A DNA stretch of 9,021 nucleotides. Origin: Defluviitaleaceae bacterium (GTDB taxonomy: Bacteria > Bacillota > Clostridia > Lachnospirales > WRAA01). The position numbers were made by a program, and so were the translations under genes. Position 1 is the stretch's first letter. Every line of letters starts with the position of its first letter. The stretch lies in the NCBI GenBank assembly GCA_009780445.1, contig WRAA01000067.1, forward strand, positions 1 to 9,021, read 5' to 3'. Below the pieces are notes generated by a model. That model saw nothing but the letters and a program-made list of their open reading frames with translations. It was not told where the DNA came from and did no database searches. Shown one piece after another: positions 1 to 6,932 of the stretch.

Positions 1-112
1 TAGGAAGTGGCAAACGCCGCGAACCCGCAGTGGTTCGCAAGTTTGACGCTGACGACGTATGGCGGAAAAAGCACCGAAAATACGTCGGAATGGGGTTTTC
101 AAACACGCCCTA
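1..112 (-). repeat. MITE-like family A element, partial, cut by window edge
   Basis: Positions 1-112 match the reverse complement of 8611-8722 with only about three mismatches (near 16, 85 and 88). This is therefore a second copy of the family A element in the opposite orientation. It runs from the middle of the core, through the core hairpin (GCGAACC and GGTTCGC arms within about 19-38), to the terminal inverted repeat ending GGGTTTTCAAACACGCCC in consensus form, followed by TA at 111-112. The other half lies outside the window. The element carries no gene. Directly beyond the TA begins sequence of the unrelated-ended family B, so this copy appears to be inserted in a B element. Confidence 0.85.
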
Positions 113-170
113 GCCTTGCATGAAACTGATCCGCAAATCTGGTATCGTCCAGTTTCGAAAGAGGTCTATT
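113..170 (+). repeat. MITE-like family B element, right end
   Basis: The last 21 bases (150-170) are the exact reverse complement of 8839-8859. The preceding bases back to 113 also align, with scattered mismatches, to the reverse complement of the left end of the family B copy at 8839. The start (GCCTTGC, GAAACTG, CCGCAA) also aligns in direct orientation with 8998-9021 of that copy, which runs off the window. This is thus the right terminal arm of a B element whose core was displaced or interrupted by the A copy at 1-112. The B terminus is AATAGACCTCTTTCGAAACTG read inwards. Confidence 0.75.
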
Positions 171-211
171 ATGTAGTCACACGCACAGCCGTGCAGCCGT
201 GTTGTGTGAAC
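171..211 (-). terminator. Possible weak terminator hairpin after rpoD
   Basis: Just after the rpoD stop codon (minus strand) the sequence can fold. TCACAC at 177-182 pairs with GTGTGA at 204-209, and GCAC 183-186 can pair with GTGC 191-194 inside it; an alternative ACACG/CGTGT stem is possible. There is no run of U following the stem in the rpoD direction, so this is not a canonical intrinsic terminator. Transcription might continue into the repeat. Confidence 0.3.
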
Positions 212-1330
212 CTAGTCCAGATAGTCCTTGAGCTTCTTGGAGCGGCTTGGGTGGCGCAGCTTGCGCAGAGCCTTGGCCTCGATCTGGCGTATGCGCTCGC
301 GGGTTACGGAGAACTCCTTGCCCACTTCCTCCAGGGTACGGCTGCGGCCGTCGTCAAGGCCGAAGCGCAGGCGAAGCACCTTTTCCTCCCGATCCGTGAG
401 GGTGTCCAGCACGCCGATCAGCTGTTCTTTTAGCAGAGTGAAGGCGGCCGCGTCGGAGGGCGCGGGGATGTCGTCGTCGGGGATAAAGTCGCCAAGGTGG
501 CTGTCCTCCTCCTCGCCTATCGGGGTCTCCAGCGACACCGGCTCCTGCGCGATCTTCATGATCTCGCGAACCTTCTCGACGGGCATCTGCATTTCGCGCG
601 CAAGCTCGTCCGGCACGGGGTCCCGGCCCAGTTCCTGCAAGAGCTGGCGCGATACGCGTATCAGCTTGTTGATCGTCTCCACCATGTGTACGGGTATGCG
701 GATGGTGCGGGCTTGGTCCGCTATTGCGCGGGTGATGGCCTGGCGTATCCACCATGTGGCGTAGGTGCTGAACTTGTAGCCCTTGCGGTAGTCGAACTTT
801 TCCACGGCCTTTATAAGCCCCAGGTTGCCCTCCTGTATAAGATCCAGAAACAGCATCCCGCGGCCGACATAACGCTTCGCGATACTGACAACAAGGCGAA
901 GGTTGGCCTCGGCAAGGCATCGCTTCGCCCATTCGTCTCCCTGCTCCATGCGCTGTGCAAGGCGGATCTCGTCGTCTGCGCTAAGCAACGGCACCTTGCC
1001 GATCTCCTTCAGGTACATGCGCACGTGGTCGTCGGTGTTGATGGAACCTTCTATGGAGGATAGGTCTATCTCGCCCTTGGTCAGCTCTTCGGCGGCTTCT
1101 TCGATCTCGGCTACTTCTTCAAGCTCTATGTTTCCCAGCACGTCTATCTCGTAGGATTCAAGGGTCTCGTACACCTTCTCGATAGCTTCGGGATCCAGTT
1201 CTATGTCGCCCAAAAAATCCATTATCTCCTTGTATTCCAACACGCCCTTCTTCCTCTTGCCAAGGGCTATGAGTTCGGTCATCCGCGTGCTTAGGACTGT
1301 GACGCTGCTGTTGTCTTCGGTTGGTTTCAA
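212..1330 (-). CDS. rpoD: Primary RNA polymerase sigma factor RpoD/SigA
   Basis: Housekeeping sigma-70 factor that directs core RNA polymerase to -35/-10 promoters; cytoplasmic, essential in the family. The 372-residue product has the usual SigA length and order. Region 1.1 lies at about 14-80, an acidic stretch at 66-88, and region 1.2 at about 99-132. Region 2 runs 137-215 and includes the core-binding FLDLIQEGNLGLIKAVEKFD segment and the promoter-melting segment YKFSTYATWWIRQAITRAIA. Region 3 is at about 216-290. Region 4 is at 305-370, with a helix-turn-helix ending TRERIRQIEAKALRKLRHP. The start is TTG: there is no ATG at this position, and AAAGGAG at 1337-1343 lies six bases upstream; a start at Met17 would lose that ribosome binding site. 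It follows dnaG by 60 bases on the same strand, the conserved dnaG-rpoD arrangement, and is probably co-transcribed, possibly with an extra promoter in the gap. Nothing in the domains looks damaged. Confidence 0.97.
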   Translation of the reverse strand: MKPTEDNSSVTVLSTRMTELIALGKRKKGVLEYKEIMDFLGDIELDPEAIEKVYETLESYEIDVLGNIELEEVAEIEEAAEELTKGEIDLSSIEGSINTDDHVRMYLKEIGKVPLLSADDEIRLAQRMEQGDEWAKRCLAEANLRLVVSIAKRYVGRGMLFLDLIQEGNLGLIKAVEKFDYRKGYKFSTYATWWIRQAITRAIADQARTIRIPVHMVETINKLIRVSRQLLQELGRDPVPDELAREMQMPVEKVREIMKIAQEPVSLETPIGEEEDSHLGDFIPDDDIPAPSDAAAFTLLKEQLIGVLDTLTDREEKVLRLRFGLDDGRSRTLEEVGKEFSVTRERIRQIEAKALRKLRHPSRSKKLKDYLD

Positions 1331-1336
1331 GGTGGT

Positions 1337-1343
1337 CTCCTTT
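1337..1343 (-). promoter_or_regulatory. Ribosome binding site fixing the TTG start of rpoD
   Basis: On the minus strand AAAGGAG ends six bases before TTG at 1330-1328. The good match and ideal spacing make this TTG the likely start rather than the internal ATG 16 codons later. Confidence 0.75.
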
Positions 1344-1369
1344 CGTTGCGAGCAGACTCTAGCGATTCC

Positions 1370-1383
1370 ACAATAGCTATTGT
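1370..1383. promoter_or_regulatory. 14-base perfect palindrome between dnaG and rpoD
   Basis: ACAATAGCTATTGT is a perfect palindrome in the dnaG-rpoD gap. On the minus strand it overlaps TACAAT (1384-1379), a five-of-six match to a -10 box that could serve an internal rpoD promoter; the -35 region upstream (TTGTAT, 18-base spacer) is poor. A second dyad follows at 1393-1411 with the same ATTGT/ACAAT half-sites. As RNA the stem would be weak, so a protein-binding DNA site is the more likely reading, but this is inference. Confidence 0.4.
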
Positions 1384-1390
1384 AACCATC

Positions 1391-3166
1391 TCAAATTGTA
1401 ATATACAATTTGTCCAGATTTCTTTTGCTTTCGAGCAGACGCTGGAGGTTTTCGGCCGATGATTGGTCGTCGGACGGCTTTTTCAGGGCTTCTTCGATAT
1501 TGTGCAACTTGATGATACGAACGTAGTCGTTCAGGTAACGCTCAATGTGGTGGGGTTCGCTGATGTCCAGTGACGAGGCGAATACGTCGGCGGCCTTGCG
1601 CTGTGTCTCCAGCTCGTCGAAGCGGCTTACGATCTCCGCCGGCACGATGTCGCGCCCGGCCGAATGGCACTCCAGCACGGTTGTGAGCAGCAGGGCATAG
1701 TCCGGGTCGCCCATTTCCTGCGGCGAAACAAACTTGGCGATCTGCGCCGCCGCCTGCGCGAAGTTGGCCGCTAGGTAGATAAGGTTCTTGCGCGCGTTCT
1801 CCGCGCCCTTGTCGCTGTTCTTGCGGCGCGGGGCGTAGCGTAACGGCGTGCGCCGCACGGGAGCCTGCCCCAAGCGCGATTCCAGCACGCCCACCTCCTT
1901 CGCCACGGCGGAACGCTCTATGCCGGAGATCTTGGCGATGGCGTCCACATACACTTCGCGCTCCGTGGCCGAGTCCACCTGAGCCAGCACGGCCGAAGCC
2001 TCCCGCAGGAAGCCGATCTTGCCCTCGATGTCGGTGATGTCGAACTGCCTGCGCAGAGTGTCTATGCGGAAGATGATGTACGGAACGGCCTTGGAAGCCG
2101 CGTCCGCAAGCACGTGCGCCCCATAGGTCTTGATGAACTCGTCCGGATCCTTCGCGCCGCGCAGACGCAGTACGCGCACCCGCATACCCTCCGCGGCAAG
2201 CAAGGGGGCCGCCTTCAACACGGCACGCTCCCCGGCTTCGTCGGAATCAAACGCGACTATCACCGATTCGGCATAACCCTTGAGAACCTTGGCGTGTTCG
2301 GCGTTAAACGCCGTGCCGAGAGCCGCCACCGAGTTCTCGAACCCCGCCTGGGACAGGCTGATAACGTCCATATAACCTTCCACAAGAATGTACTCCCGCG
2401 ACTTCGCCTTACGCGCAAGGTTCAGCCCGTAGAGGTTGCGGCTCTTGTTGAACACGGCGGATTCCTGGGAATTGAGGTACTTCGGCTCTCCGTCGCCCAA
2501 GGTGCGCCCGCCGAAGCCAACGACCCTGCCCCGCACGTCGATAATCGGGAAGATGAGGCGGTTGCCGAAGCGGCAGCTGTAGCCGCCCCCGCGCTTGGAC
2601 GGCATAACGATACCCGTCTCCAGCGCGTCCTCCGGCGAAAAGCCCTGCACCTTCAAGTGTTCCAGCAAACCCTCCGGCTGCCACAGGGCAAAACCCAGGC
2701 CGAACCGCCGCCGCACAGACGCGGACACTCCGCGCTTGTCCAGATACTCCCCGGCCGCCGCCCCTTGGGGGGTCTGCAAGGTGTCGAAGAAGTACCGCGC
2801 CGCGGCCTTGTGCAGCTCGAACATCCTCTCCTTGCGCGCCTGTGAACGCGCCGAGGCCTCTGCGTCTCCCGGTTCCGGCAGGGCGTAGCTCACCCGTTCC
2901 GCAAGGAAGCGCACGGCGTCCGGGAAGGCGAAGTTCTCTATCTGCATCACAAAGCTGATGACATTGCCGGACGCGCCGCACCCGAAACAGTGGTACATCT
3001 GCCGGTCCGGCCGCACCGAAAACGAGGGTGTGTTCTCGCGGTGGAACGGACACAGGCCAAACATCCTGCCCGCCTTGTTCGCCAGCCGCACATACCCGGA
3101 CACAACTTCCACAATGTCGTTAGCGTGGCGTACATCTTCGATTATCTCCTGTGAGTATCGCGCCAT
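1391..3166 (-). CDS. dnaG: DNA primase DnaG
   Basis: Synthesises the short RNA primers for lagging-strand and origin DNA synthesis, working with the replicative helicase at the fork. The 591-residue length is normal for the family. An N-terminal CHC2 zinc-binding domain has C39, H42, C60 and C63. The polymerase core follows, with the basic motif RFGNRLIFPIID at about 199-210. The Toprim domain shows EGYMDV (E263, D267), GTAF at 284-287 and AFDSDEAG (D307, D309), the acidic metal-binding residues. Residues about 440-591 form the divergent C-terminal helicase-interaction region, preceded by a basic linker (RRTPLRYAPRRK). The ATG start has AAGGAG eight bases upstream (about 3175-3180). It is the first gene of the pair with rpoD. 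No strong promoter is visible upstream; a weak candidate lies at 3276-3304. No sign of truncation. Confidence 0.97.
   Translation of the reverse strand: MARYSQEIIEDVRHANDIVEVVSGYVRLANKAGRMFGLCPFHRENTPSFSVRPDRQMYHCFGCGASGNVISFVMQIENFAFPDAVRFLAERVSYALPEPGDAEASARSQARKERMFELHKAAARYFFDTLQTPQGAAAGEYLDKRGVSASVRRRFGLGFALWQPEGLLEHLKVQGFSPEDALETGIVMPSKRGGGYSCRFGNRLIFPIIDVRGRVVGFGGRTLGDGEPKYLNSQESAVFNKSRNLYGLNLARKAKSREYILVEGYMDVISLSQAGFENSVAALGTAFNAEHAKVLKGYAESVIVAFDSDEAGERAVLKAAPLLAAEGMRVRVLRLRGAKDPDEFIKTYGAHVLADAASKAVPYIIFRIDTLRRQFDITDIEGKIGFLREASAVLAQVDSATEREVYVDAIAKISGIERSAVAKEVGVLESRLGQAPVRRTPLRYAPRRKNSDKGAENARKNLIYLAANFAQAAAQIAKFVSPQEMGDPDYALLLTTVLECHSAGRDIVPAEIVSRFDELETQRKAADVFASSLDISEPHHIERYLNDYVRIIKLHNIEEALKKPSDDQSSAENLQRLLESKRNLDKLYITI
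1393..1411. promoter_or_regulatory. Inverted repeat overlapping the dnaG 3' end
   Basis: AAATTGTA (1393-1400) and TACAATTT (1404-1411) are exact inverted 8-base arms around a three-base centre. The dyad covers the last codons of dnaG and its TGA stop. It shares the ATTGT/ACAAT half-site with the palindrome at 1370-1383, about ten bases away, so the two may form one tandem operator. It could also be a small RNA stem between the two cistrons. Confidence 0.4.
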
Positions 3167-3259
3167 CTCTCCCGCTCCTTACTCTATAATTCGACATGCC
3201 CGGGCGATACCCTCTATTTTTATCGCAGAGAATCAATAACGTGAATTTCGACAATTTTC

Positions 3260-3271
3260 ACATAATTATGT
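3260..3271. promoter_or_regulatory. 12-base perfect palindrome upstream of dnaG
   Basis: ACATAATTATGT is perfectly palindromic and lies in the AT-rich part of the divergent dnaG/regulator gap. It falls near the expected transcription start of the weak dnaG promoter candidate at 3276-3304. A GTGAA/TTCAC dyad (3241-3245, 3257-3261) abuts it. It may be an operator; AT-rich palindromes also occur by chance. Confidence 0.3.
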
Positions 3272-3275
3272 AACG

Positions 3276-3304
3276 TTTGTACCCCGTAATGTGAATGATG
3301 TCAG
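3276..3304 (-). promoter_or_regulatory. Weak candidate promoter for dnaG-rpoD
   Basis: On the minus strand CTGACA (3304-3299, five of six -35 bases) is separated by 17 bases from TACAAA (3281-3276, four of six -10 bases). Transcription would start near 3269, leaving a leader of about 100 bases before dnaG. No better pair was found in the gap on this strand. Confidence 0.3.
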
Positions 3305-3372
3305 CGGTATTGGTAAATTTTGCACAAAAGCAGGGTGAAGTGGAGAAGTTGCGTTTTCCGCCCGCCGGACGG

Positions 3373-3400
3373 TTGACAGCACCTACGGAAGGTGTATAAT
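3373..3400 (+). promoter_or_regulatory. Consensus SigA promoter of the HTH regulator gene
   Basis: TTGACA (3373-3378) and TATAAT (3395-3400) are both perfect matches with a 16-base spacer, one base shorter than ideal. The expected start is near 3407, about 44 bases before the ATG at 3451. It carries a short dyad between its two boxes. Confidence 0.8.
3380..3394. promoter_or_regulatory. Possible operator in the regulator promoter spacer
   Basis: CACCT (3380-3384) and AGGTG (3390-3394) are inverted arms separated by five bases, placed exactly between the -35 and -10 boxes. A repressor bound here would block RNA polymerase, and XRE proteins often bind such dyads in their own promoters. The arms are short and no copy is seen in the promoter at 3841, so autoregulation is a hypothesis. 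Confidence 0.35.
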
Positions 3401-3450
3401 TACGTGTATGTACGGCTGGTACTCTAAAATCTAAGTAAAGCAGGGATAGT

Positions 3451-3831
3451 ATGTCATCACAGATTACGGAAGCGGAAGCCGCCAAGGAGTTCTTATGCCG
3501 CAATATTGTTATAACCAGGCAGCTGGACGAGTTGCTGACAGAAGAGGAGAAGCTGTTCTTTCGCTGCAAGGACGATATAAGCTTTGAAAGCTTTATAAAC
3601 GATCTGGATCAGAGGGACGAGATCGGCGAGGTTCTGACGCTTATCCGCAAGGCGTTGAACCTGAGCCTGCGCGAATTTTCACAGCTGACAGGCATCAGCC
3701 ACGCCTACATAAACAAGATCGAAAAACAGCAGTGCGCGCCAACTCTGCACATTATTTACGAACTGGCCGACAGGCTGAACATCCAGCGGCTGAAGTTTAT
3801 CTGGCTGTTCACAAAGCACAACCACTGCTAA
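3451..3831 (+). CDS. XRE/Cro-type helix-turn-helix transcriptional regulator
   Basis: A 126-residue cytoplasmic DNA-binding protein, probably a transcriptional regulator. The C-terminal half (about 60-112) is a Cro/C1-type HTH domain. It shows the pattern LxxIRKALNLSLREFSQLTG, then ISHAYINKIEKQQCAPTLH, then the closing helix IIYELADRLNI. This is the usual five-helix layout with the recognition helix around 81-91. Residues 1-58 are charged, mostly helical in character, and belong to no family I recognise; they may be a dimerisation or sensing region. The ATG start has a moderate AGGGA ribosome site four bases upstream and lies about 44 bases from the predicted transcription start. A surface-protein gene with its own promoter follows 85 bases downstream, so that gene is a plausible target, as is the regulator itself. 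It could be the antitoxin half of a pair, but no toxin gene is adjacent. The class is firm; the target is unknown. Confidence 0.88.
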   Translation: MSSQITEAEAAKEFLCRNIVITRQLDELLTEEEKLFFRCKDDISFESFINDLDQRDEIGEVLTLIRKALNLSLREFSQLTGISHAYINKIEKQQCAPTLHIIYELADRLNIQRLKFIWLFTKHNHC

Positions 3832-3840
3832 AAACTAAAT

Positions 3841-3869
3841 TTGACAATATCCCCCGTTTCTGCTACAAT
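3841..3869 (+). promoter_or_regulatory. Promoter of the SLH surface-protein gene
   Basis: TTGACA (3841-3846) is perfect, and TACAAT (3864-3869) is a five-of-six -10 box with an upstream TGC extension and a 17-base spacer. It starts ten bases after the regulator stop codon. No hairpin terminator lies between the two genes, so read-through from the regulator gene is also possible. Confidence 0.75.
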
Positions 3870-3902
3870 AATGTAAGATTAGTTTCACAAACGCGTAGTA
3901 AC

Positions 3903-3910
3903 AGGGGAGG
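3903..3910 (+). promoter_or_regulatory. Ribosome binding site deciding the surface-protein start
   Basis: AGGGGAGG directly abuts an ATG at 3911, which leaves no spacing for initiation there. The in-frame ATG at 3917 lies six bases downstream, the usual distance, and is taken as the start. The difference is two residues at the head of the signal peptide. Confidence 0.7.
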
Positions 3911-3916
3911 ATGTTA

Positions 3917-6900
3917 ATGAGAGCAAGCAGAAGATTCTTGGCGATGATGCTGGCAGCGGTGATGGTGTTGTCTGCGGCCACGCCAAGCTATGCGGCGTAT
4001 GGCGGCGGCGAAGCACAGCCCGGCGGTTATGCCGCGGAACACGGGGCGGCGCACACAGCCGAAGAAGCCCCGCCCGCGGCGCCCGAACCGGAGTTAACCC
4101 GGCCGGACGCGCCGGAACATAACCCGCCGGCGGCGAACGAGCCGGAACCGGAACAGCCGGAGCCGGACACGCCCGGAGAGGAACCACCCGCAGAGGGCGA
4201 AACCGAGCCGGAGCCGTATACCACGGAAGAAGGCCTTGGAACCGGTGTGGAGCCCCAAGTTCAAACGGGCGAGATAAGCGGCATAATCGCCGCAGACTTT
4301 GTAACACTGGCCTTGTTGCCGCCGCCGGGTGCCGGCACCCCCGGAGACCCTTGGCTGATCTCCGAAGCGGCGCACCTTCAATGGATAGGCGCGACGAATG
4401 CTGTTGTGCCGGACCCCAACCGTGCGGCAAGACGGGCGGGCAGCTACCTCTTAATGAACGACATTGATGCCACATCCATTGGCAACGATGCCATAATCAC
4501 CGGCTCCGATAGTTTTAACGTTGATAGTTTTTTTATCGGAGACTTTGACGGCGGCGGCCACACTATCACCATAGCCGTGAGTCTTGCTGCGGGTGCCGAT
4601 AACCAGAGCGCCGGCCTGTTCCGCGGAATCGGCCACCTCGGCTCTGTAAGAAACCTGCATGTTGCCGGCAGCGTTGACGGTGACCACCCAAGTATCGGTT
4701 TAGGTGTTGGCGTTGGCGGATTGACGGGTCTTAACAGCGGGGCGATAATCAACGTACATTCGTCTGTGGTAGTTAGTGGCTCAGATGAAGTCGGTGGCTT
4801 GGTAGGAGTAAACCGTGGCTCCATCTCCCGCAGCAGTGCAAGTGGCGATGTGTCATCGCGTAACGGTAATGCCGGGGGCTTGGTTGCGCGAAACGAATGG
4901 GATGCAACAATAACCGACAGCTATGCCACCGTTAATGTTCATGCCGGTGGCGGCGGGACCTTTCTTCGTTCGGCCGGCGGCGTTGTCGCATGGAACGAAG
5001 GTACAATACAAAACACCTATGCCACGGGAACTATAACAGGTTTCATCGCCGGCGGCATCTTTGGCAGAAGCATTAACTACGATTCAGCAGCTTCAAACAA
5101 TGTTGCGCTTAACAGCAATGTTGTAGTTGTACCAGATGGTTTCATCGGGCGCATTCGCGGTGAAGTAGAGGATCATCTGGAGTATGTGCTTGCCGGCAAC
5201 CGGGCTTCCGCCGGTGTGCGGATAAACGGCTTGCCCTTTGCGGGGGTCGGCCGGCTCGACAACAACTACGGCGAAACCGTATCGGCGGCGACAATCGGCA
5301 CGGAGCAGTTCTGGAGCGACACAATGGGCTGGGATCTGGAGGACGTCTGGGAGTGGAATCAGGCTTTCGGAAGGCCGATACTGCGCAACCACCCCGGTAT
5401 ACAGGGATATGTGGCCTTGCCTGTCGCCCATATCGTCACCTTTGAGCTTGACGATGGTGTGCGCGTGGGCGGCGGTGCGCTTGAGCAGATCGTCCTGCCG
5501 AACGGAGATGCTGTTCTGCCGAATGCCGAACATCCGTTGGGGTGGAATCTCGCAGGCTGGGATGGCTCTTACACCGGCGTAACCAGCGACAGGACGATAA
5601 CGGCGTTGTGGCTGGAGCCGCTGGTCATTAACTCCGCGGACAGCACCACCTTCACCGTGGGCGAGGCGGGCAGCTTCTTCGTTACGGCAACGAACTATCC
5701 GGCATTCTTTGCCGTCGCCGGGGATGCCCTGCCGGACGGCGTAGACTTTGATACGGACACGGGCGAGTTACACGGCACGCCGGAGGACGACACAGAGGGC
5801 GTGTACGACCTTATCTTCACGGCATACAACGACGGCGGCGCGTCGGTTCCGCAGAGTTTTACGCTTACGGTGGTGCCGGCGGTTCCGTCCGGCGTCGGCT
5901 TCGTTGCCGGCGTGCCGGGCGTCTACGACGAAGCGGACAGCGGCAGGGCTCACAACAGGAGCGCCTTTGCGCCGAACATTACGCGCCAGCCGCGGCCGGC
6001 GCAGGTCTATGCACGGGAGGCCGCCTACCTGTACGTAACAGCGGAATCGCCGAATGCCGGAACGATGACGTTTCAGTGGCAACGTGCGGAGGGCGCGAGC
6101 GGCGGCCGTTTCGTGAACATTCCCAACGCCATCGGCAGCGCTTTCAGCCCAAACACTGACGCGTTGGGCGTAAACCGCTACCGCGTTGTTGTGACGAATA
6201 CCGTCAGCCCGCAAAATTGGAGGCTGGCGGGGGCCGAGGGGCCGCAGACGGCAAGGGTGTTCAGCCGCACGGTTGCCGTGACGGTCACCGAGCGGGAGAC
6301 CATGCCGGTAATGTCTGTGTCGCCAACGCCCTTTGCGGACGTTTCGATACACGATTGGTTCTACCCGTTTGTGCGGGCGGTGTGGGAACAGCAGCTGTTT
6401 AGCGGCACAAGCTACGGCACGTTTTCGGCGCAGGGCGGTATGACGCGGGCTATGTTCGTGCAGGTGCTTGCCAACATTGACGGTGTGGATCTTGCGGCCT
6501 ATGCGGGTGCGGCCGGTCCGCGCTTTGCCGACACTTCCCCCGGCGCGTGGTACTTCGGCGCGGTGCAGTGGGCGGCAGGGCAGGGCTTGACAAGCGGCAC
6601 GGGCGGCGGCAACTTCGCCCCGGACAGCCCCGTCACACGCCAAGAGATGGCGGTGCTGCTGCACAATTTCATCCAACACCGGGGCATTGAGCTGCCGTAC
6701 TACGCGGCAAGCCCCTTTTCGGATCACGCAGGCATCTCCGAGTGGGCTGCGGATGGCGTGATGGCCGTCCGGGCCGCCGGGATCATCAACGGCTATACAG
6801 ACGGCAGCTTCCGGCCGGACAATACGGCCACGCGAGCCGAAGCGGCGGCGATATTCGCAAGGTTCTTGGAAGCGGCGGATCTGCCGCGCAGATCAAGTAT

Positions 6901-6922
6901 GGTCTACACTTCGCAGGAATAA
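3917..6922 (+). CDS. Secreted SLH-anchored surface protein with GLUG-like and Ig-like domains
   Basis: A 1001-residue exported protein, likely attached to the cell-wall surface. Residues 1-27 form a signal peptide: a basic RASRR start, a hydrophobic AMMLAAVMVLSA core and a cleavage site near SYA-A. Residues 49-101 are a Pro/Glu-rich spacer. A GLUG-type region follows: an entry GTPGDPWLI at 140, DIDA at 182 and GDFDGGGHTI at 208. Four repeats of GG(L/V)xxxN type lie at about 265-371, and the closing segment FGRPIL ends near 489. Next come an InlB-like repeat (505-566), a putative Ig domain of He_PIG type (568-653), a further Ig-like region (684-791) and three SLH domains (804-855, 868-919, 932-984). 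The SLH domains include the motifs TRAM, TRQE and TRAE. SLH triplets in the family bind pyruvylated wall polymers. No enzyme motif is visible, so an adhesin or structural role is inferred. Its start was chosen from ribosome-site spacing. It ends at a strong terminator. Confidence 0.9.
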   Translation: MRASRRFLAMMLAAVMVLSAATPSYAAYGGGEAQPGGYAAEHGAAHTAEEAPPAAPEPELTRPDAPEHNPPAANEPEPEQPEPDTPGEEPPAEGETEPEPYTTEEGLGTGVEPQVQTGEISGIIAADFVTLALLPPPGAGTPGDPWLISEAAHLQWIGATNAVVPDPNRAARRAGSYLLMNDIDATSIGNDAIITGSDSFNVDSFFIGDFDGGGHTITIAVSLAAGADNQSAGLFRGIGHLGSVRNLHVAGSVDGDHPSIGLGVGVGGLTGLNSGAIINVHSSVVVSGSDEVGGLVGVNRGSISRSSASGDVSSRNGNAGGLVARNEWDATITDSYATVNVHAGGGGTFLRSAGGVVAWNEGTIQNTYATGTITGFIAGGIFGRSINYDSAASNNVALNSNVVVVPDGFIGRIRGEVEDHLEYVLAGNRASAGVRINGLPFAGVGRLDNNYGETVSAATIGTEQFWSDTMGWDLEDVWEWNQAFGRPILRNHPGIQGYVALPVAHIVTFELDDGVRVGGGALEQIVLPNGDAVLPNAEHPLGWNLAGWDGSYTGVTSDRTITALWLEPLVINSADSTTFTVGEAGSFFVTATNYPAFFAVAGDALPDGVDFDTDTGELHGTPEDDTEGVYDLIFTAYNDGGASVPQSFTLTVVPAVPSGVGFVAGVPGVYDEADSGRAHNRSAFAPNITRQPRPAQVYAREAAYLYVTAESPNAGTMTFQWQRAEGASGGRFVNIPNAIGSAFSPNTDALGVNRYRVVVTNTVSPQNWRLAGAEGPQTARVFSRTVAVTVTERETMPVMSVSPTPFADVSIHDWFYPFVRAVWEQQLFSGTSYGTFSAQGGMTRAMFVQVLANIDGVDLAAYAGAAGPRFADTSPGAWYFGAVQWAAGQGLTSGTGGGNFAPDSPVTRQEMAVLLHNFIQHRGIELPYYAASPFSDHAGISEWAADGVMAVRAAGIINGYTDGSFRPDNTATRAEAAAIFARFLEAADLPRRSSMVYTSQE

Positions 6923-6932
6923 GCTTCGCAAC

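Noticed and set aside
59..433. Plus-strand reading frame starting in the left repeat
   Set aside because: It begins in the repeat and continues antisense to the conserved C-terminal region of rpoD, where the coding strand is certain.
3185..3190. TATAAT on the plus strand upstream of the regulator
   Set aside because: No -35 box lies 16-18 bases upstream and it falls next to the dnaG start, far from the regulator, which has a much better promoter at 3373.
3258..3569. Minus-strand 103-residue reading frame in the dnaG/regulator gap
   Set aside because: It overlaps the well-supported regulator start and promoter on the other strand and shows no recognisable motif.
3451..3831. The regulator as an antitoxin of a toxin-antitoxin pair
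   Set aside because: No small toxin gene lies next to it; the flanking genes are dnaG and a 1001-residue surface protein.
4060..4225. Repetitive GAGCCGGAACCGGAA-like DNA as a possible tandem repeat element
   Set aside because: It encodes the Pro/Glu-rich spacer in frame; the repetition is explained by low-complexity protein sequence.
5768..6727. Long minus-strand open frame (319 residues) inside the surface-protein gene
   Set aside because: It is antisense to the Ig-like and SLH domains, its product is rich in Arg/His with no domain pattern, and it reflects GC-rich codon use.
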